From assembly GCA_019914945.1 (NCBI GenBank), contig CM034101.1, forward strand, positions 15,077,188 through 15,141,187: a DNA stretch of 64,000 nucleotides. The letters run 5' to 3'. The notes under the pieces were generated by a model. The model did no database searches, was not told the origin of the DNA, and saw only the letters and a list, made by a program, of their open reading frames with translations. Shown piece after piece: positions 49,301 through 63,522 of the stretch. Numbering within the stretch: the stretch's first letter is position 1; each line of letters opens with the position of its first letter. The translations under genes were made by a program, and so were the position numbers. This DNA is from Typha latifolia. Taxonomy: Eukaryota; Streptophyta; Magnoliopsida; Poales; Typhaceae.

Positions 49301-52300
49301 CGTATTGTTAGTCATAGAATATGCACAATTAATATATTGTTGGCGCATTCAACGGTGGATCCTGAACTAGTCCATCCTAGCTTAGCCCTCGTCAAATTCC
49401 AATATAAATTATCTTTAAGTCAAAACACACGACGAATTTAGCCGCTAATTCTTTTCACGCGTTCAATTTCCTTTCAAACTTAAATATAAATCTACGTGAG
49501 TTTTATCGTGTCGGATCTAGCTTAGCAAAACTGTTGAATTAGTCATCCATGTTTTAATATAATTTTTTTTATTAATGACTAATGTAAAAATTTTAAAATT
49601 ACTAAATTTTGTTTAAAAATATATTGTATCTTAGATAAATGATTCAATAAAAATTACTAATTTTTCTCTCTCCTAATCTAATAGTTAAGATTAAATAATA
49701 CTAAATAAAATTAACATGAAATACTGATCACCATTTTAAATTGTAATGAGTTTTATTTCTCTTTTTTAGTTGTCTATTTTTTCATAAATACTTGTTTAAA
49801 TTTATCCACATATTCTACTCTTACGAAGAAAACAGTTATAAAAATAAGTAATAAAAAATACTTAAATTTTAGTTTACTTATCGATTAATCTAATCCACGT
49901 ATAAAATTTATTTTAAACAACTAATTGGTTAATGAAATCATTTCTCGTCTCTGATACCTCCTGAGAAGTATGGAACAAGGATTCCAATGGAGGATAAATT
50001 TATAATAATAAAAAATAGCGCATAGTGGGTGACAGGTGTATGGATGGGACGTTTTGGCGCTGCTTGACTCCGAATCCCGAGGATTTTCATCTCCGATTGC
50101 AACAAAATCGACCTTTTTCCCTCTCTCTGTCTCTCATCATCATATCTCATCCTTCATTATAAATATAAATATATGTATATATATATAGTACCGATATTTT
50201 ATGAACCACCTGTTGATTCCCATGTCGATATCTATTTTATATATATATATGCAACTTGGGCCTTGGCATGTCAAAACATAATGAGCATAATTTACATGTC
50301 ATCCGTAATAATTGAATGTTTAATTTATTATATTACACGTCAGGTGTGCTAACACATCAGTAAGTTTAAAAATAAAAAATAAAAAATAAAAAATTCATTC
50401 TCGTTATTTCACCATCTGGACCCGCTTTTATACTAACAAATGATTTCATATGTATTAAGTTTAATTAAATGAGAATATAATACAATAGATAATAAAAATA
50501 AATATAATTTATATCTAATTTTTAAACATATTTCCTAGTTTCTTAAAAAAAAGAACTAAAAATCTATTTTATATGAAACTAGAAAAACAGTAATGCCATT
50601 AATTTTATCATTTTTATCTCGTAATTTAACTATCACAATTAAACACCGTCTTATTCTACAGTTTTTTTTTTATCTCGTATATAATTTTATTTCAGAATAA
50701 ATCCCTACTTTATCTCAATTTATTTTTTCTCCTTAATGGGTGACCAAACGGTATTACTCCACCATAAATGAAAGAGGCTATCTAGGTAGATCCATAACTT
50801 TTTTTTGGTTGATTTAGGATTTATAGTTAGCAAGCTTGATCTCGGAGAAAAAATAATTTAAAAAATATCAATTATATATATATATATATTGGGTGTCTTT
50901 ATTGTGGCTCCCCTAGTTAATACCCAATGCCCATGCCCATATGCCCACTTGTTGACCCCATTCATGGACAACTTAATTGAATTTTTCATAATAAGTTGTG
51001 CGGATCTATAGTATCCCATTTCAATAAATGAGTAAAATATAAAACAAAATACTCATATTTATATAAGTTTTTTCCTTAAAAAATACTTAGAATTGTTATT
51101 AACTATAACTATTTTGCGTAAAACTTGTTATCGGCTAACGCGAATTTAGTGATGGAGGAAAATAGTGATACTATTATTCTCGGATAGTAGGTTTGAAATC
51201 TTTTAATAGGACATGCAAAGATTTAGCTTTCAACTAATAGTGTCATGGTTTAAGTCGTTGGAAGGAAACAATTGAATAATAGTGAATGGTATTTTAGTCG
51301 TTGTCCTTACATCGTTGCTTAGATTCAAAATTAGAAATATATATATATATATATATATATATACTTTTTTACTATCTCTACAATTTCACAGGCGATTGGT
51401 TTTATATGCAAATGTAATGATAGAGGAAAGTAGTGATTCGAAGTTATCTTTTTCTATATTCTAGATTAAAATTATTTTAATTTTGTAATTAAACATCAAA
51501 TTATCTCTACTCTAATTAAAATTTTTTATTTAAATTATTTCACATATAAATCTAATAATAATATTATTATTATTTTATTTATCTACAGTTATTCGAACAA
51601 ACAAAATATCCTCTATATATCTAGTCTCGGTATTCCAAAGTTTAGTACTTGTGTTACTATTAGACCATGTGGTTCCTTGATGGTGTCCTATAATATTGCT
51701 TGAGATCAACTTGCACTTTAGAGAGTTCACAATCCACACTTCTCGGCACTTGTGCCTCGGAAGATCAACAATTTTTACTTTCATCGTGCGATAATTGAAA
51801 GGTCTCACGTCGAATCATAGACTAAAAATATGAGATAAATTATTTATATATAACCATTTAGTAAAAAAATTATTAAATATTAAAGTCATTATTTGATTGA
51901 TAGAATGACATAGAATCCCTAAAATAAGGTATCGTTTATAAATAAATATTATCTTTATTTGGTGTTTCAACGGATATCCAAGTGATAGAGTACAAAAAAC
52001 AGTAAGGATAGAAGAATATTTGTATATTGTTTTAAATGCATTAGTTGGGAGTTAAAGCATAGTTGATTATCTAACATAATGGGTGGTAATGACATATAAC
52101 AACTAATGTGTTTCCAGGACCCTGCTTGAAAAATTAGACTGAAAAATAAAAGTTTGACTCATCCTTGATTTGAAATTATTTAATTAGGAATATATGCTTA
52201 TAATTAATCCCTAATCCTTAATGCAAAAGCATTTAAAATACCATCATTATTAAGAACCCTTTCAAATCTTACTACCAATCCAGAAAGTGGTCCAAGAAAT

Positions 52301-52750
52301 CAACGTCAGAAAAAATAAAGGGAAAAGAAAAGATAAAATGAAAGACTTCTTTGGATGACACAAAGTTCACGCTACTTTATTTTCAAAGGGAACCACAGTG
52401 TTTTTTTTTTCCAAGCCAAGTGCGAAAATGTCTATTAGATTTATCTCATTTTCTTATCAAATTAACTTTTTTCATGTAGATTATAAAAAATAATATGACA
52501 AAAGGTGAGATAAGAAATGCACTCTTTCGATGCAGCAAACTCCTGCAGTCTGGGCTGCAGACGACCGACCTCAACGCCGGAAACGCAATTAAGTCGGCAA
52601 TTCGATGAGAGAGAGGGAGAGATCTTATCTTTCTCACTTCGTTTTCACCTCTCACCTTCATTAATTTCACTTTACTATGTCACTCGAATTAGATCATAAA
52701 CGCAATTCCAACCCCCCCTACTATATTCCAACTACCTACAGGACTCTTAG
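46309..52750. other. Gene-poor AT-rich intergenic region
   Basis: No gene recognised over about 6.4 kb. Small structures seen: an imperfect hairpin at about 47240-47315 and an inverted repeat CCACTGTTGAATGC / GCATTCAACGGTGG at 49279-49365. A run of AAAAAT repeats lies near 50368-50392, and there are several AT tracts. Short open frames have no domains. Confidence 0.6.
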
Positions 52751-52760
52751 CTCATTACAC

Positions 52761-52770
52761 CAATATAAAC
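52761..52770 (+). promoter_or_regulatory. Candidate TATA box of the B-box gene
   Basis: CAATATAAAC lies about 105 bp upstream of the B-box start codon, a position allowing a leader of about 70-80 nt. The leader contains a GAA run (about 52816-52833). Inference from motif and spacing only. Confidence 0.4.
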
Positions 52771-52870
52771 ACATCCCCACCTTTACGCCTACTCTTTATC
52801 TCATTTTGAATCAAAAGAAGAAGAAGAAGAAGACTGAGAAGAAGCTAGAAATAAAAAGACATCCATATAC

Positions 52871-53711
52871 ATGAAGGTCCAATGCGACTTCTGCTACGCG
52901 GAGACGGCCTCCGTTTTCTGCTGCGCCGACGAGGCCGCGCTCTGCGACGGTTGCGACCGTCGCATCCACCGTGCCAATAAGTTGGCCGGCAGGCACCGAC
53001 GCTTCTCTCTCATCCACCCGTCCGACTGCTCGATGCAATCGACACCTCTTTGCGACATATGTCAGGTTAGCGTCGGAATATAGAAAGATTATATATCAAA
53101 ATAAAAAGGAAGGTTTAATCTATAATTTGTATAATATTTAGGAGAAGAGAGGATTCCTGTTTTGCCAAGAAGACCGCGCTATCCTCTGCAGGGATTGCGA
53201 CCTGTCTATCCACACCGCGAGTGATCTGACCATGAAGCACAATAGATACCTTCTCACGGGTATCAAGCTCTCTTCGACTCCGATCGTCTCAACCTCCATG
53301 TCCATAGAGGTTGAGGAGGTCGACAAGATTAAGCATGAGAAAGAGGTGATCGTGGAGGAGGAGGCCACTAGCTCAGTCACGGCCGTGAGCAACAGCAGTA
53401 GCATCTCCGAATACCTGACCAAGATGCTGCCCGGATGGCACGTGGAGGACTTCTTGATTGATGACGCCGCAGCCACCGCCGCCAATGGATTCTATCAGGT
53501 TGGTCTTATCAACTGCCGTCATACTTTTATTGGGCTTCTTTCAAATTGGAGTGGAAGTAATTTTGATCGGTGTTTTGTAATCATTAAACAGGGCGAAGTG
53601 AACACCAGTGGCTTATCTCAAGGATTCCCGATCTGGGTCCCTCAAGTTCCTCAGATCCACAACGAGTGGAAGAGTAACAAGAAATCCAGGGCTTCCTTTT
53701 GCTACTGGTGA
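52871..53711 (+). CDS. Double B-box zinc finger protein, BBX20/21-like
   Basis: Three exons, 52871-53065, 53142-53498 and 53592-53711 (all GT-AG), encode 223 residues. B-box 1 spans about 5-42 (Cys5, Cys8, Cys17, Asp20, Cys25, Cys28, His33, His42). B-box 2 spans about 61-98 (Cys61, Cys64, Cys73, Asp76, Cys81, Cys84, His89, His98). There is no CCT domain, so it is structure group IV. After an acidic linker, SEYLTKMLPGWHVEDFLIDD (155-173) is the motif of BBX20/21-type proteins. Near the end WVPQVPQ and a basic NKKSR tail resemble the VP motif through which relatives bind COP1. Relatives act with HY5 in light and brassinosteroid signalling in the nucleus; that role is inferred by family. BBX22 is a less likely alternative. 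Confidence 0.92.
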
Positions 53712-55000
53712 AGGATTTGGCCTCTTTTTTTTTCGATTTTACTATGGAAGATGTGGAAGTTATTAGCTGTTGGAGCTCAATATGTTTCTCTTTTGCGCTT
53801 CGATATCATCCAGAAGCGTTTCCCTTTTTGGGTCCTCTGTTTTCCTCTCATTTTAACTTAGGTGGGAGAGAATTAGAGCACCTTTATCATTGATTGTAAT
53901 TTGCTCCTCTAGATTAATCGACTGTGGTATGATCAAGACTTCCTTCGTTCCTTTGGCGCTTGCTTTCCCAGGTTATGAAGGAATGGGAAAAGGGGAAAAA
54001 GGTCTTGGTTGGAATCATACCCATTTGCTATCTTCCATAAGTAATTTGTAATATTATTCTGTTGAAAAGAAAGTATGCTATTGTTATGGTTAAAAGCATT
54101 AAACCTGGTCAAACTCCACTTCGAAGAACAGTTTATCACCGAATCATTTTAGATCTCAAGCCTGGGCAAATTCCAGGCTGAAGACAAAAGTGGTCCTAAG
54201 ATGAATCCTCTCCAGCTTTTGGTTTGGTGTGGTAGGTGACCTTATCGGATCCGATTCATTTAATTGAATGAGTCCAAGTCAGAGCGAGAACGAGCCAAGA
54301 CCTTATTAGATAATTATTCCGCTACAACCATCGATTTTGCAATTTATCACCTCTCATGTCAAAGTCCCGGGTGGTAGCCTAGACGGGGAATAAACATTAA
54401 CATATCTTCGATTTCTGCTGTTGCAAAAAATAATGCTACAGTAGAATAAACATGAACATATCAGGAAAGCAAAACAATTTTGAATAGCTATAACTAAGTA
54501 CCATTTTATCTTCTTTTCTCTAACCACGCACAGCCAACAACTGTGTTCAGAGGAAAATTCACTCATAAAAGAGAAAATGACCTAACAAATAATAAACTAG
54601 TAATATATAAAAGACTGACCAACCTTGAAGGTTTCTGAAATATCTTATTCAACAGACGTACTCGAGCAGGAAAAAAAGAAATGCAGCAGTGCACATACAT
54701 CTCATACCATAGCTAATGTTGAGCTGGAAGCCAGAGCACACAATACCACAATACTACCAATATCATTTGCTTTTATTTACGCAGTCTAACTTTCGCATAT
54801 TTGGCATTAATATCAGAAGGCTGAAGATACCCAATAATATTTTGAAGTCCAAAACTAATGCATATTACAAAGGGGAAAGAGACGAGCTGCTATAGCAGGA
54901 GATGTAAAACCAAAAGTAACAGGAATGCAGCCAGACAACAGGTAGACCTCGAAAAAATTCCACTCAAGAAAATTGGAATCACATTTACTAACTGGACTAA

Positions 55001-55031
<31 letters not shown>

Positions 55032-55626
55032 CAGACAGCTGTTGAGTTGCTCTCCACAAAAATATACATACAAGACTGAAGACAGTAACCAAATTTGCAC
55101 ACTAGTCTGTAAAAGTATTAATGTTGATCTCCAGTTACTGCACGAACCATTTGCTTCCCTCTGTTAGCCCCGATCTCATCTGCTCGGTTCTCGACAGTAT
55201 CATATCCAAAAGAATTCAGGAGACAACAGGAAGGAAGAAAGCAGCTCCATGAAATTGTGTTCCTTTTCCTATTTTCTTCTGAAAAAATGTCTTACAACTT
55301 TTTTGTGGCATCTCTTGCCATATAGGAGATAATCTCCTTGTTATATCTGAACAGTTTAAATATGACCCAGAAAGACATCATTGCTTTCTAGAAAAGAGAG
55401 ATAACTTACACTCCTAAATATAAGCGAAATTTGGACGATATACCTTCCGGATAACTGATTAAAATTTTGGATGAAGATTGTCTTTATTGTATAAGGCAGA
55501 AAACAGAACGTCGGAAGTTACCTGACAAATATAAAAAATGCATTAGAGCAAGACATGTACATGAAAATGAAGATAGGAACAAGTTCGCCGCCCAAGTTTG
55601 ATACCTTCAGTTCTAGACATGATGTA
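53712..55626. other. Convergent 3' regions of the B-box and KIN-7 genes
   Basis: About 1.9 kb between two facing stop codons, expected to hold both 3' UTRs. It contains an AT tract at about 55001-55025. A T-rich stretch just after the B-box stop (53720-53735) lies in the likely 3' UTR. No gene recognised. Confidence 0.55.
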
Positions 55627-58600
55627 TCATGTGAAGGTAATGATCCGATCAGCAATCTTAGTACGGCAAAGAGGACATTCTGAACAGGCAAGTGAGCAAG
55701 GCTTGCACACTGGGGATAATTACAACATATGCCATTAGTCACCTAGGAAAAAAAAATGGACGACCAAGCAGCCACTTTAACAATGTAATTGCTTACAGCA
55801 GAAATGCCGGCACGGAAGTAATACTGCAGCAGTTGGAGACTCAAAGCAAACTTTACAAACATGAGATGGTGCATCCCCATTACGCAGAGACTCGATTTCT
55901 TTTTCTTTCATCTCTTGGATTCTAGCCTGGATAAAATATGTTGGTCAAATTCTGGGGTTAGCAGGTATATCAACATCACCGCGAAGAACAATTCAGATAT
56001 TTCTATATCAATTACAATACTGACTTTTGCATGTCTTCTTATGTAATAACAACACAGATCAAGGTAAAATATATGGTAGGTACTAAATTGTTTTGTCTGG
56101 CCCTTCAGCTTAGACTAAGAAAAATAAAAGAAAAAAAAGGATGGAGTATACAAAAGTACATTAATAATATTTTCCAGATTGAGAAAGAAAATTGGAATTG
56201 AGCATAATGGCATTGGTGCATGAAGGCATCTCGGAAACTATATGAAGGAGAAAACAAAAAATAACGTGAATTGTAAATTTGAAGCAAAATGGAAACTTCT
56301 TGGTCAGTAACTTGAGCAGCTATATATGCCAAATTAATTGATGCAAATGATATCTACCTTAAGACGAACAAGAACAGGTTCTAACTGAGAATTTCTATCT
56401 TCTTGTGTATTTATGGACTTTGCCAAAAAATCTGAAACTTGTCTTCCATTCAAAAGAGGATTGCTGTTTTCATCATAATTTTCTTTTTGATCATAGGTGA
56501 CATCAGCTGCTTTGCTGGACCGCTCATCAACATTCAACTCAGATATATCTAAAGCACCTCTCTTCAGTTTAGCGACAAGAACCCACATTCCTGCCAAGTC
56601 ATTTTCTAGAGCCAATTCTCTTTTTTTTGCTACATCTAATTTTCTCTTGTATTCCTCTTCTAGAAGCTCTTTTTCTGCCAAAGCATCTTCTAAGGCAGCT
56701 TCTCTTTGTTTTCTAGCTAGTAGCTCTGTCTTCATATCTTCGAAGTCGAGACCCCAGCACTCGACATCATCATACATTGAACCACCAACTTCTCTTCCTC
56801 TACTAGCAGGCCGACCTTTTCTCCCTAACTTCATTCCTTCAGCCTTGTTGTCATAGGTCCTATGACTGGCAAGGTTACCAGAAATTGATATTTCCTTCGC
56901 TTGTTTTGCATTTAGTAGTGAGAGCTTTGTAACTTCCGATGCCAAATTTTTTAGTTCAACAGCAGCAGCAGATGCTAGTTCTTTTGCATAAGAAGCTTCT
57001 TCAGCTAATTTCTTATTCTGGCTGAGCAGCCAACTGTTCTCCTCAATTAGCTTTAATCGTTCATGATTCAGTTTCTCATTTTCAACATCCTGCGAAGTAT
57101 ATCAAAACAGTAGAGTTGGTTTAGTTTTAAAGAAGAAAAAATACAGACTTGACATGCGCAAACTTATAAATTGACTACTATAACAATTCCTGATCATCCC
57201 ATGATTACAGAATTTTAACTATGTTTCCAACTTTCATTCTTCTCTATGTAATTTTTCAGATGTGTATAGAAACTGGATTTATTTATGGAGTATCTTATTT
57301 GGTCTAAGATCCTAAAATCCAAGAGATTTGGTTGGAAGTCATTTTTAAGATAAACTTTGTTAGGATTTGGTTAGTTCTAAGTTTCAAAAAGTCCAAGTTT
57401 AGATTATGATTTGATGTCATCTCCTTAACCCCAGAGAGTAAAATTCCAAAAAGAAGAGAAATATTATTGAAAATTACACTTGAACCTCTTCTCCTCTTCC
57501 ACTACTCTCTTTCTCCACAGCTAGGATGGTTATCTTTATTTTTCTTTATTTTATCTATCTAATCATCCAAGTATAAAAAAGGTTCTTATAGATGGGAAAA
57601 ATTAACCATTTATGCCCCATCTTTTCTCTCCTTGGGCATGGACATGGATCTATGTGCCTAATGTTTTCCCTGCATCAACATGTTTCTCATCTCATGCCAC
57701 GTCAAAAAATAAGCATATACCAAACGTGTTACAGTGTGAATAATGATATTAAATGCAAAGAAGTATGCAATGAATTAATGACAAAAAAGAGAAGATATAA
57801 AATGTATACTGATGAATCAGTTTTCAAGGATTGTAGGACATACAACAAAATAAGTGAACAAATTGAAGTTAAATAACCTGAAACTGAAGTTTAGCCCTTA
57901 AATCATTATTTTCTTCTTTGGCACACTGTTCCAATGACTTCTTGTCATTCTTCATTGAAGTTAGCTGTTGCTCTAGAAGTAGAACTTTCTCTTGCAATTC
58001 TTTGTTTTCCAGACACTGAAAGAGAGTGGAAGAGGTAAAGTAAATGGACAAAGAGATGGTACTAAATGACTGAATATGTATGCTTAGTTGGCACTATTTA
58101 GTTTAATATAAAAAGACTATATCGAATGGACAAAGTAATTTGCATTTGCTCACAAATAAACAAGGATGTGCAAGCACATGCCAAACAACAATCTTGACAA
58201 AATGCTGTCATTGTACCTTTTGCTGTAGGTGCTCCTGAAGGATTCGATTATCCGCAGATTTTAACTGCAGGAATTAGAATCAGTAAATGAGTTGCTTCAG
58301 AAGATTGAAATTATGTAAAATAAATCTCAGTAGATAATTCAGTTCGTGCTAGTGATAGCAAAAGTTGTTAGGAGAGAATACCTCAAGCTCAAATCCCTTC
58401 TCATTGCATTGAGTCATTAACCTCATGATGGTCTGTTTAGAAAATAAATACAAAAGTGTCAAATAAAATAATTAGCGAAGATATTCTGCAGGGGCACATG
58501 CCAAAGAAACTATGGTGGAATGATGCATTTATGTGCTCTGTTGATGTCCTGGAAGAATCGTACCTGCTGCATATCTACCAAAGATGCATGAGAAATTGAC

Positions 58601-61600
58601 CCTTCGCCAGTCTCTGCAATTCGTTGCTCTATGACCCTCATCTGCCTCCTCTTCTCCTGGATTTCACGCTCCAAGTTCTGAATCTGTGGTCAAAAACATG
58701 TGTTCTCAAACAAGCTTCCATAATCTGTTGCAATCAGTTTTCCAACTCTACTTTTTTCAGAAAGGATTGTGATTAACATATTAGTTTATTAGCACCTTAA
58801 CAGAGCAAATACAAAATGAGAAAAGCATACCTGAATTTTTGAACCATCAGGATCATCAACAGACTGCTCTACTAGTCGTTTAAGCGTGCTGGTGTTGAAT
58901 GCAATCTCACCAGCAAGTGTCTTAACTTGCTCAAAAAGGAGATCCATATGGTCAGACGCGGACATCTCAGCCTGTAAATGTGTAGCAAATCATGTCTATA
59001 ATCATCAACTAAAACTGAAAAGGGAAAAAAGAGAAACAGGGTGGCATGAAAATTTTAGCTCACTCTTGCAAGATGTAGGTAATACACTGCTTTTGTACTA
59101 ACATAGTGAGCAGTTTCCTTACAGCATCTACCAGAGAAAAATGCCTAGCACACTGCTTTCGTACTAATTTAGTGAATTCTTTCCTCATACTATACTTCTA
59201 TTCAGGTTTAAATAGATCTGCAGTAAGCAGCAAAAAATTCATCCTTCTGCAACTTTCACCATGGACAAGCAACACTCATTAGGTCACTAAGACGATTGAC
59301 AGTCTGCATGGGCCACTATCAATTTTGAGGAACATACTTAGAGAGCTCAATACTCTGAAAAGGTGCACTACTCGTAGTTCTAAATTATGAGTAGTATATT
59401 TGCATGTCTTGAACTATTGTGAACCATGTTTACTTGAAAAAATCAGTATATCTAGAATAAGAGGTTATGTGATATGCAGCTTATAAGGAAACAAGTACTA
59501 ACCTTTTCCAAAACCACAAACATTCCTTGTTCTATCAGATGGAATGTGAAAAAAGTGGGGATTCGCAGAGGTACTGAATCATGTAGCATATAGGTGGCAC
59601 AACAAAAAATTAATTCACCTAGTACTTCTGAATAACTTACAGTTAACACCAGGAGAGAACAAGAACTGAAATAGGGACCATAGTAAAACAAAACCAACAA
59701 AATTAAACGGCTGTGACAAAACCAGATGATAAAAATAAACTTAAGAAATCAAATAGAAGATAGAAATCATAAATAGTACGGACTACCTACAATCAAGCTA
59801 CATGACCACTGACCTGTAATGATTCTGTGACGGAAGTAGTAACAGAGGAATTATCTTCATTCAACTTGCTTGAACTCCGATGAGCATCAAATAATGTATC
59901 TGATGGATCTGCCAGCACAGAAGATACCGAGTCTTCCAAGTTATTGTCATTTGCAAGCACTGGAGAACTCTCACGCAAAATATCCAATTTCTGAAAAAAA
60001 AGAAATGATCAAATGAAAATGAGCCTTTTCAATTAGCATGCTCTATGATGAGAAGGATAGTTTCCATGCCAAAGAGTAATGAAGGTTATTGACCAATATA
60101 AAAAATAAACAGCAACCAGGAAAAAGTAGAAGACCCAACTAAACATGGGAATATCATTAAGATAGTTCAAGTAATGATGATAATATATAGAACCTTCTAC
60201 GTGACCTTTATGCCGGCAGAGCTAAGATTTAAATTCTAGAGCAATTAACATCACTGTACCTATTTTTCTATTCAACTTGTCCACTTGACAAATGAGTATA
60301 AGTGTGTAACCCTGCTTCCAGAATATATCATATCATGGAATTGGCAAGCTGCACAGTCTAGCACTAGTAATCATGCAAAACTTGCATCAAGGTGTCCATA
60401 ACACCAGCAAGGAGAGGCAAATGCCATATTTTGAAATTCAAAAAGGACATGTTTGTCTCCCTAGTTGTGAAGATCATCATCAATCAAAATAATGCAAGCA
60501 TATAATTGTTCATCATCCATGAACATTAATGGGATGATCAAACATAGAAAATTAATATATTATGAATTGTAAAAAAACTATAGTACCTATGAACATCTTA
60601 GATAGCTTAAATTACAGATTCAAAAGAAAAACTTTGAAGCCATGGTAAAGTACATGATATAGTACTTTTTGACTTTTAATCAATACTTTGAGCAAATCCT
60701 TTTGAGCCAAATAGGATTCTAGTCTTTCAGGCTCGAATTTTCAGGCATTAAAATATTTCATTAATTATGGAATCCGGGAAATTGTAGATGCCATTTAGAG
60801 AATATAATTGACTTTGACACCTTGGAAGCAACAACTAATTGATCTAGTCTCAATCTTCAAGCTTGAAAATTAAACTTACATCTTCGTCTCTTACAGAGTG
60901 CCGTTGCTGATGAGTAGCTAAATCAGTCAAGTGTCCCGGAATTGTGTTCTTTGTAGAAACAAGTATTAACTTGGTTAGTCGTTGTATTCTACTCATTAGA
61001 GCAGCTTTTGCTTCCTCTTCCTCCTCCAAACGAGATTGCATCTTTACTTGACCCTCCTCTAACTGCTTACACAATAGAAGCACATGTTCCATTGGTTAGG
61101 ATTAAAAGACACTGCTTATAAATGGAATCTCAATATCATTCTTCTGCAGTTGATAGTCACAAAAAATACAATACATTGAAATCATAATCTATGCAAAAAC
61201 AATAAATATATAAACAAAAAACTTTAGAAAAGAAACCTGCTGTCGTAAAATCATTAGTTCGTCTTGATTAACGCCAGTAAGCATTCCTCTCCTTAGCTGA
61301 TCAAGCTCTTGCTTTAAGCATGAAATCTCTCTTTGATACTTCTTAATCAGTGACTTTTCGTCAATAATCTGGAGGGGGGAAATATTAAAAGCTGCTTATT
61401 TGGACTTCGCAGATGAGTGACACAAAAATGTTCATGTAAGATCTTTGCACCTACCCTGTTACGAGAAGCATATATCTCAACTCGCTTTGCCCTGCTCGCA
61501 AACTTTAATGTGTTATGGGTCTCTTCCATGTTACTTGATGCAGGAGTGACGGTGCAAATAAGCTGTATGAAATAAGTTTGTATATCCTTAACTGAGCTGG

Positions 61601-63522
61601 CAATTAAGTCAGAGATCAACTAACAAAAAATAGACTTTCACAACTTACTGACACAAGTCCATGGCCACTTAAAGACGATTGTAGAAGGCGAGTCAATTTG
61701 GAATCACGATAAGGTATATGAGATGCTTTCCCTTCACTGAGCTTTCCAATAACCTTTCAAAGTTCAAACAAAATAAACAGTCACTAGAATATTCTCAGAA
61801 TCTCAGTGGGCAATATATACTATTTATGGCAAACCATAAGAATCAGTAAAGGTACACACTTATCACAGGTCATTTACAATAGTAAATAAATTTAATATTC
61901 TACATTGGAAAAAAATGCTAATTCTTTAAAGGTTGGTTCATCAACATTTTCCCCATATAATACATGTATTAAGTGCAAAGAGTTATAACATGCTAATTAT
62001 TGAAAAAAATTCAGAGAAAATAATTAATAAATTGCAGCAAACTAATACCAGAGTTCAGAACAGCAGCCAGTGAGAACTGACTAGTTATTCATCTCTCAGC
62101 GACTTTCAAGAAAGTTGCTTAAGTGTGACACACAAACTTGCATATATGATAGCATATGTATCTCATTGGCCAACAGCCACCTTGAATTGGGCTTGAATAG
62201 TTCGACTCCGTTCACTTCAAGAATAATCTTTTTCTTATTCTAGAATACAACTCCTTATTCCAAATAACCATCATAATTACGCCATTTTAGAATACAAACA
62301 TTATTTATCAAATATACATTTTAGACCACACGCCAACATAATTACTAATTTACCCTTAAAATTTATCTCATCAATCTACTTTATATAAATCGAAGGGCAT
62401 TCATAGTACTTCTATAAAAAATAAAACTTCTTTTTCCATCTTTTCATTCAATTTATATTACATTAAAAGTAATTATTACACCCTTATTTCATAATATAAG
62501 TGAACATAAGAATAGTTACTCTTGGAATAAATACCTCATTTTGGAAATAATAAAGAGAAATAACGATTCTAGAATTAGTTATATTCTTATCTGGTTAGAA
62601 GATAGTATTGGCATAAATGACAGGTGGATGGCCACCTACTCAAGTGTGTAGGTGGCGCAAACCACAAAGTTGGATAGAAGTAGGCCCCTTGCAAGTGCAA
62701 ATTGCAAAGTTTTGCCGACAAAGTATTATAATACATCAACAGGAAAATTATTAATATATGGTCATTGTTCAGAAACTAAGATTGCAAAAGTGAATTAATT
62801 ATTCATGCAATATAGGCAATGAATGACTTCCACTCCAGGCATCCATTGCGGCAAGGAGCCAAGGACTCCAAGAGTCTCATTTATAATTTAGGACTACTAC
62901 TGTATCTTGTTTCTCGTACAAAAGAATTATTGAAAGTACATTGATCAAAATTGATCACCATTTCTCATGTCGGTTGTATCATAAAATACAAAATGGTGAC
63001 CTGAGCATGATAGAAAGCTATTTTGCCTTGATGACAAAATCACCTTAATTTGGCAGAGAAGAATATTAGGAAATTTACGGAAAGAACTCTTGATAGTACA
63101 AAAGGATAAGAAAGGATAAAAGTTGACGACTCGTAATATGAGAAAAGTTGAGGATCTATTAAATCTATATAAATGTATAATTAAGAGAGCTGCAAATACA
63201 ATCAAAATAAGCTTCAATCACAAATGTAATCTTCAACCAATGTATGCATGGAAATATAAACCGGAAGCCAACACCTACTGTCCCAAGAGTTAAAAGGCTT
63301 TTGTTAATATAAGATCCTTCTTTTCTCCTTAATCCAGTTGTCTCTGTTTTGGAACTCTCTGATCCTGCTAAATCAATCAGATTCTAGGAAAAAACACAGA
63401 GAGTAGATTAAGGCAATTATACAAACACAAATGACCTGTTCTTACTAATAAGATAGAGAGCATACAAGTTGAGAATACATCACTCCGTCATACTCCTCAC
63501 CATGTGCACTGCTTTCAATCAT
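55627..63522 (-). CDS. KIN-7 kinesin with C-terminal RING finger (partial)
   Basis: Fifteen exons give the last 769 residues; the N-terminal motor half with the P-loop lies right of the window. Exons: 63522-63466, 63383-63279, 61753-61649, 61562-61455, 61368-61237, 61062-60880, 59990-59814, 58971-58831, 58683-58564, 58432-58382, 58264-58217, 58015-57878, 57089-56358, 55926-55797, 55709-55627. The visible motor part includes [17 protein letters not shown] (switch II), [35 protein letters not shown] and [14 protein letters not shown]. Neck and coiled coils follow ([20 protein letters not shown]). The C terminus is a C3HC4 RING ([20 protein letters not shown], then [14 protein letters not shown]). 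This matches Arabidopsis KIN-7C/D/E-type microtubule motors, but the paralogue is not resolved. The RING suggests E3 ligase activity, unproven for most members. The start codon is not in the window. Confidence 0.93.
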
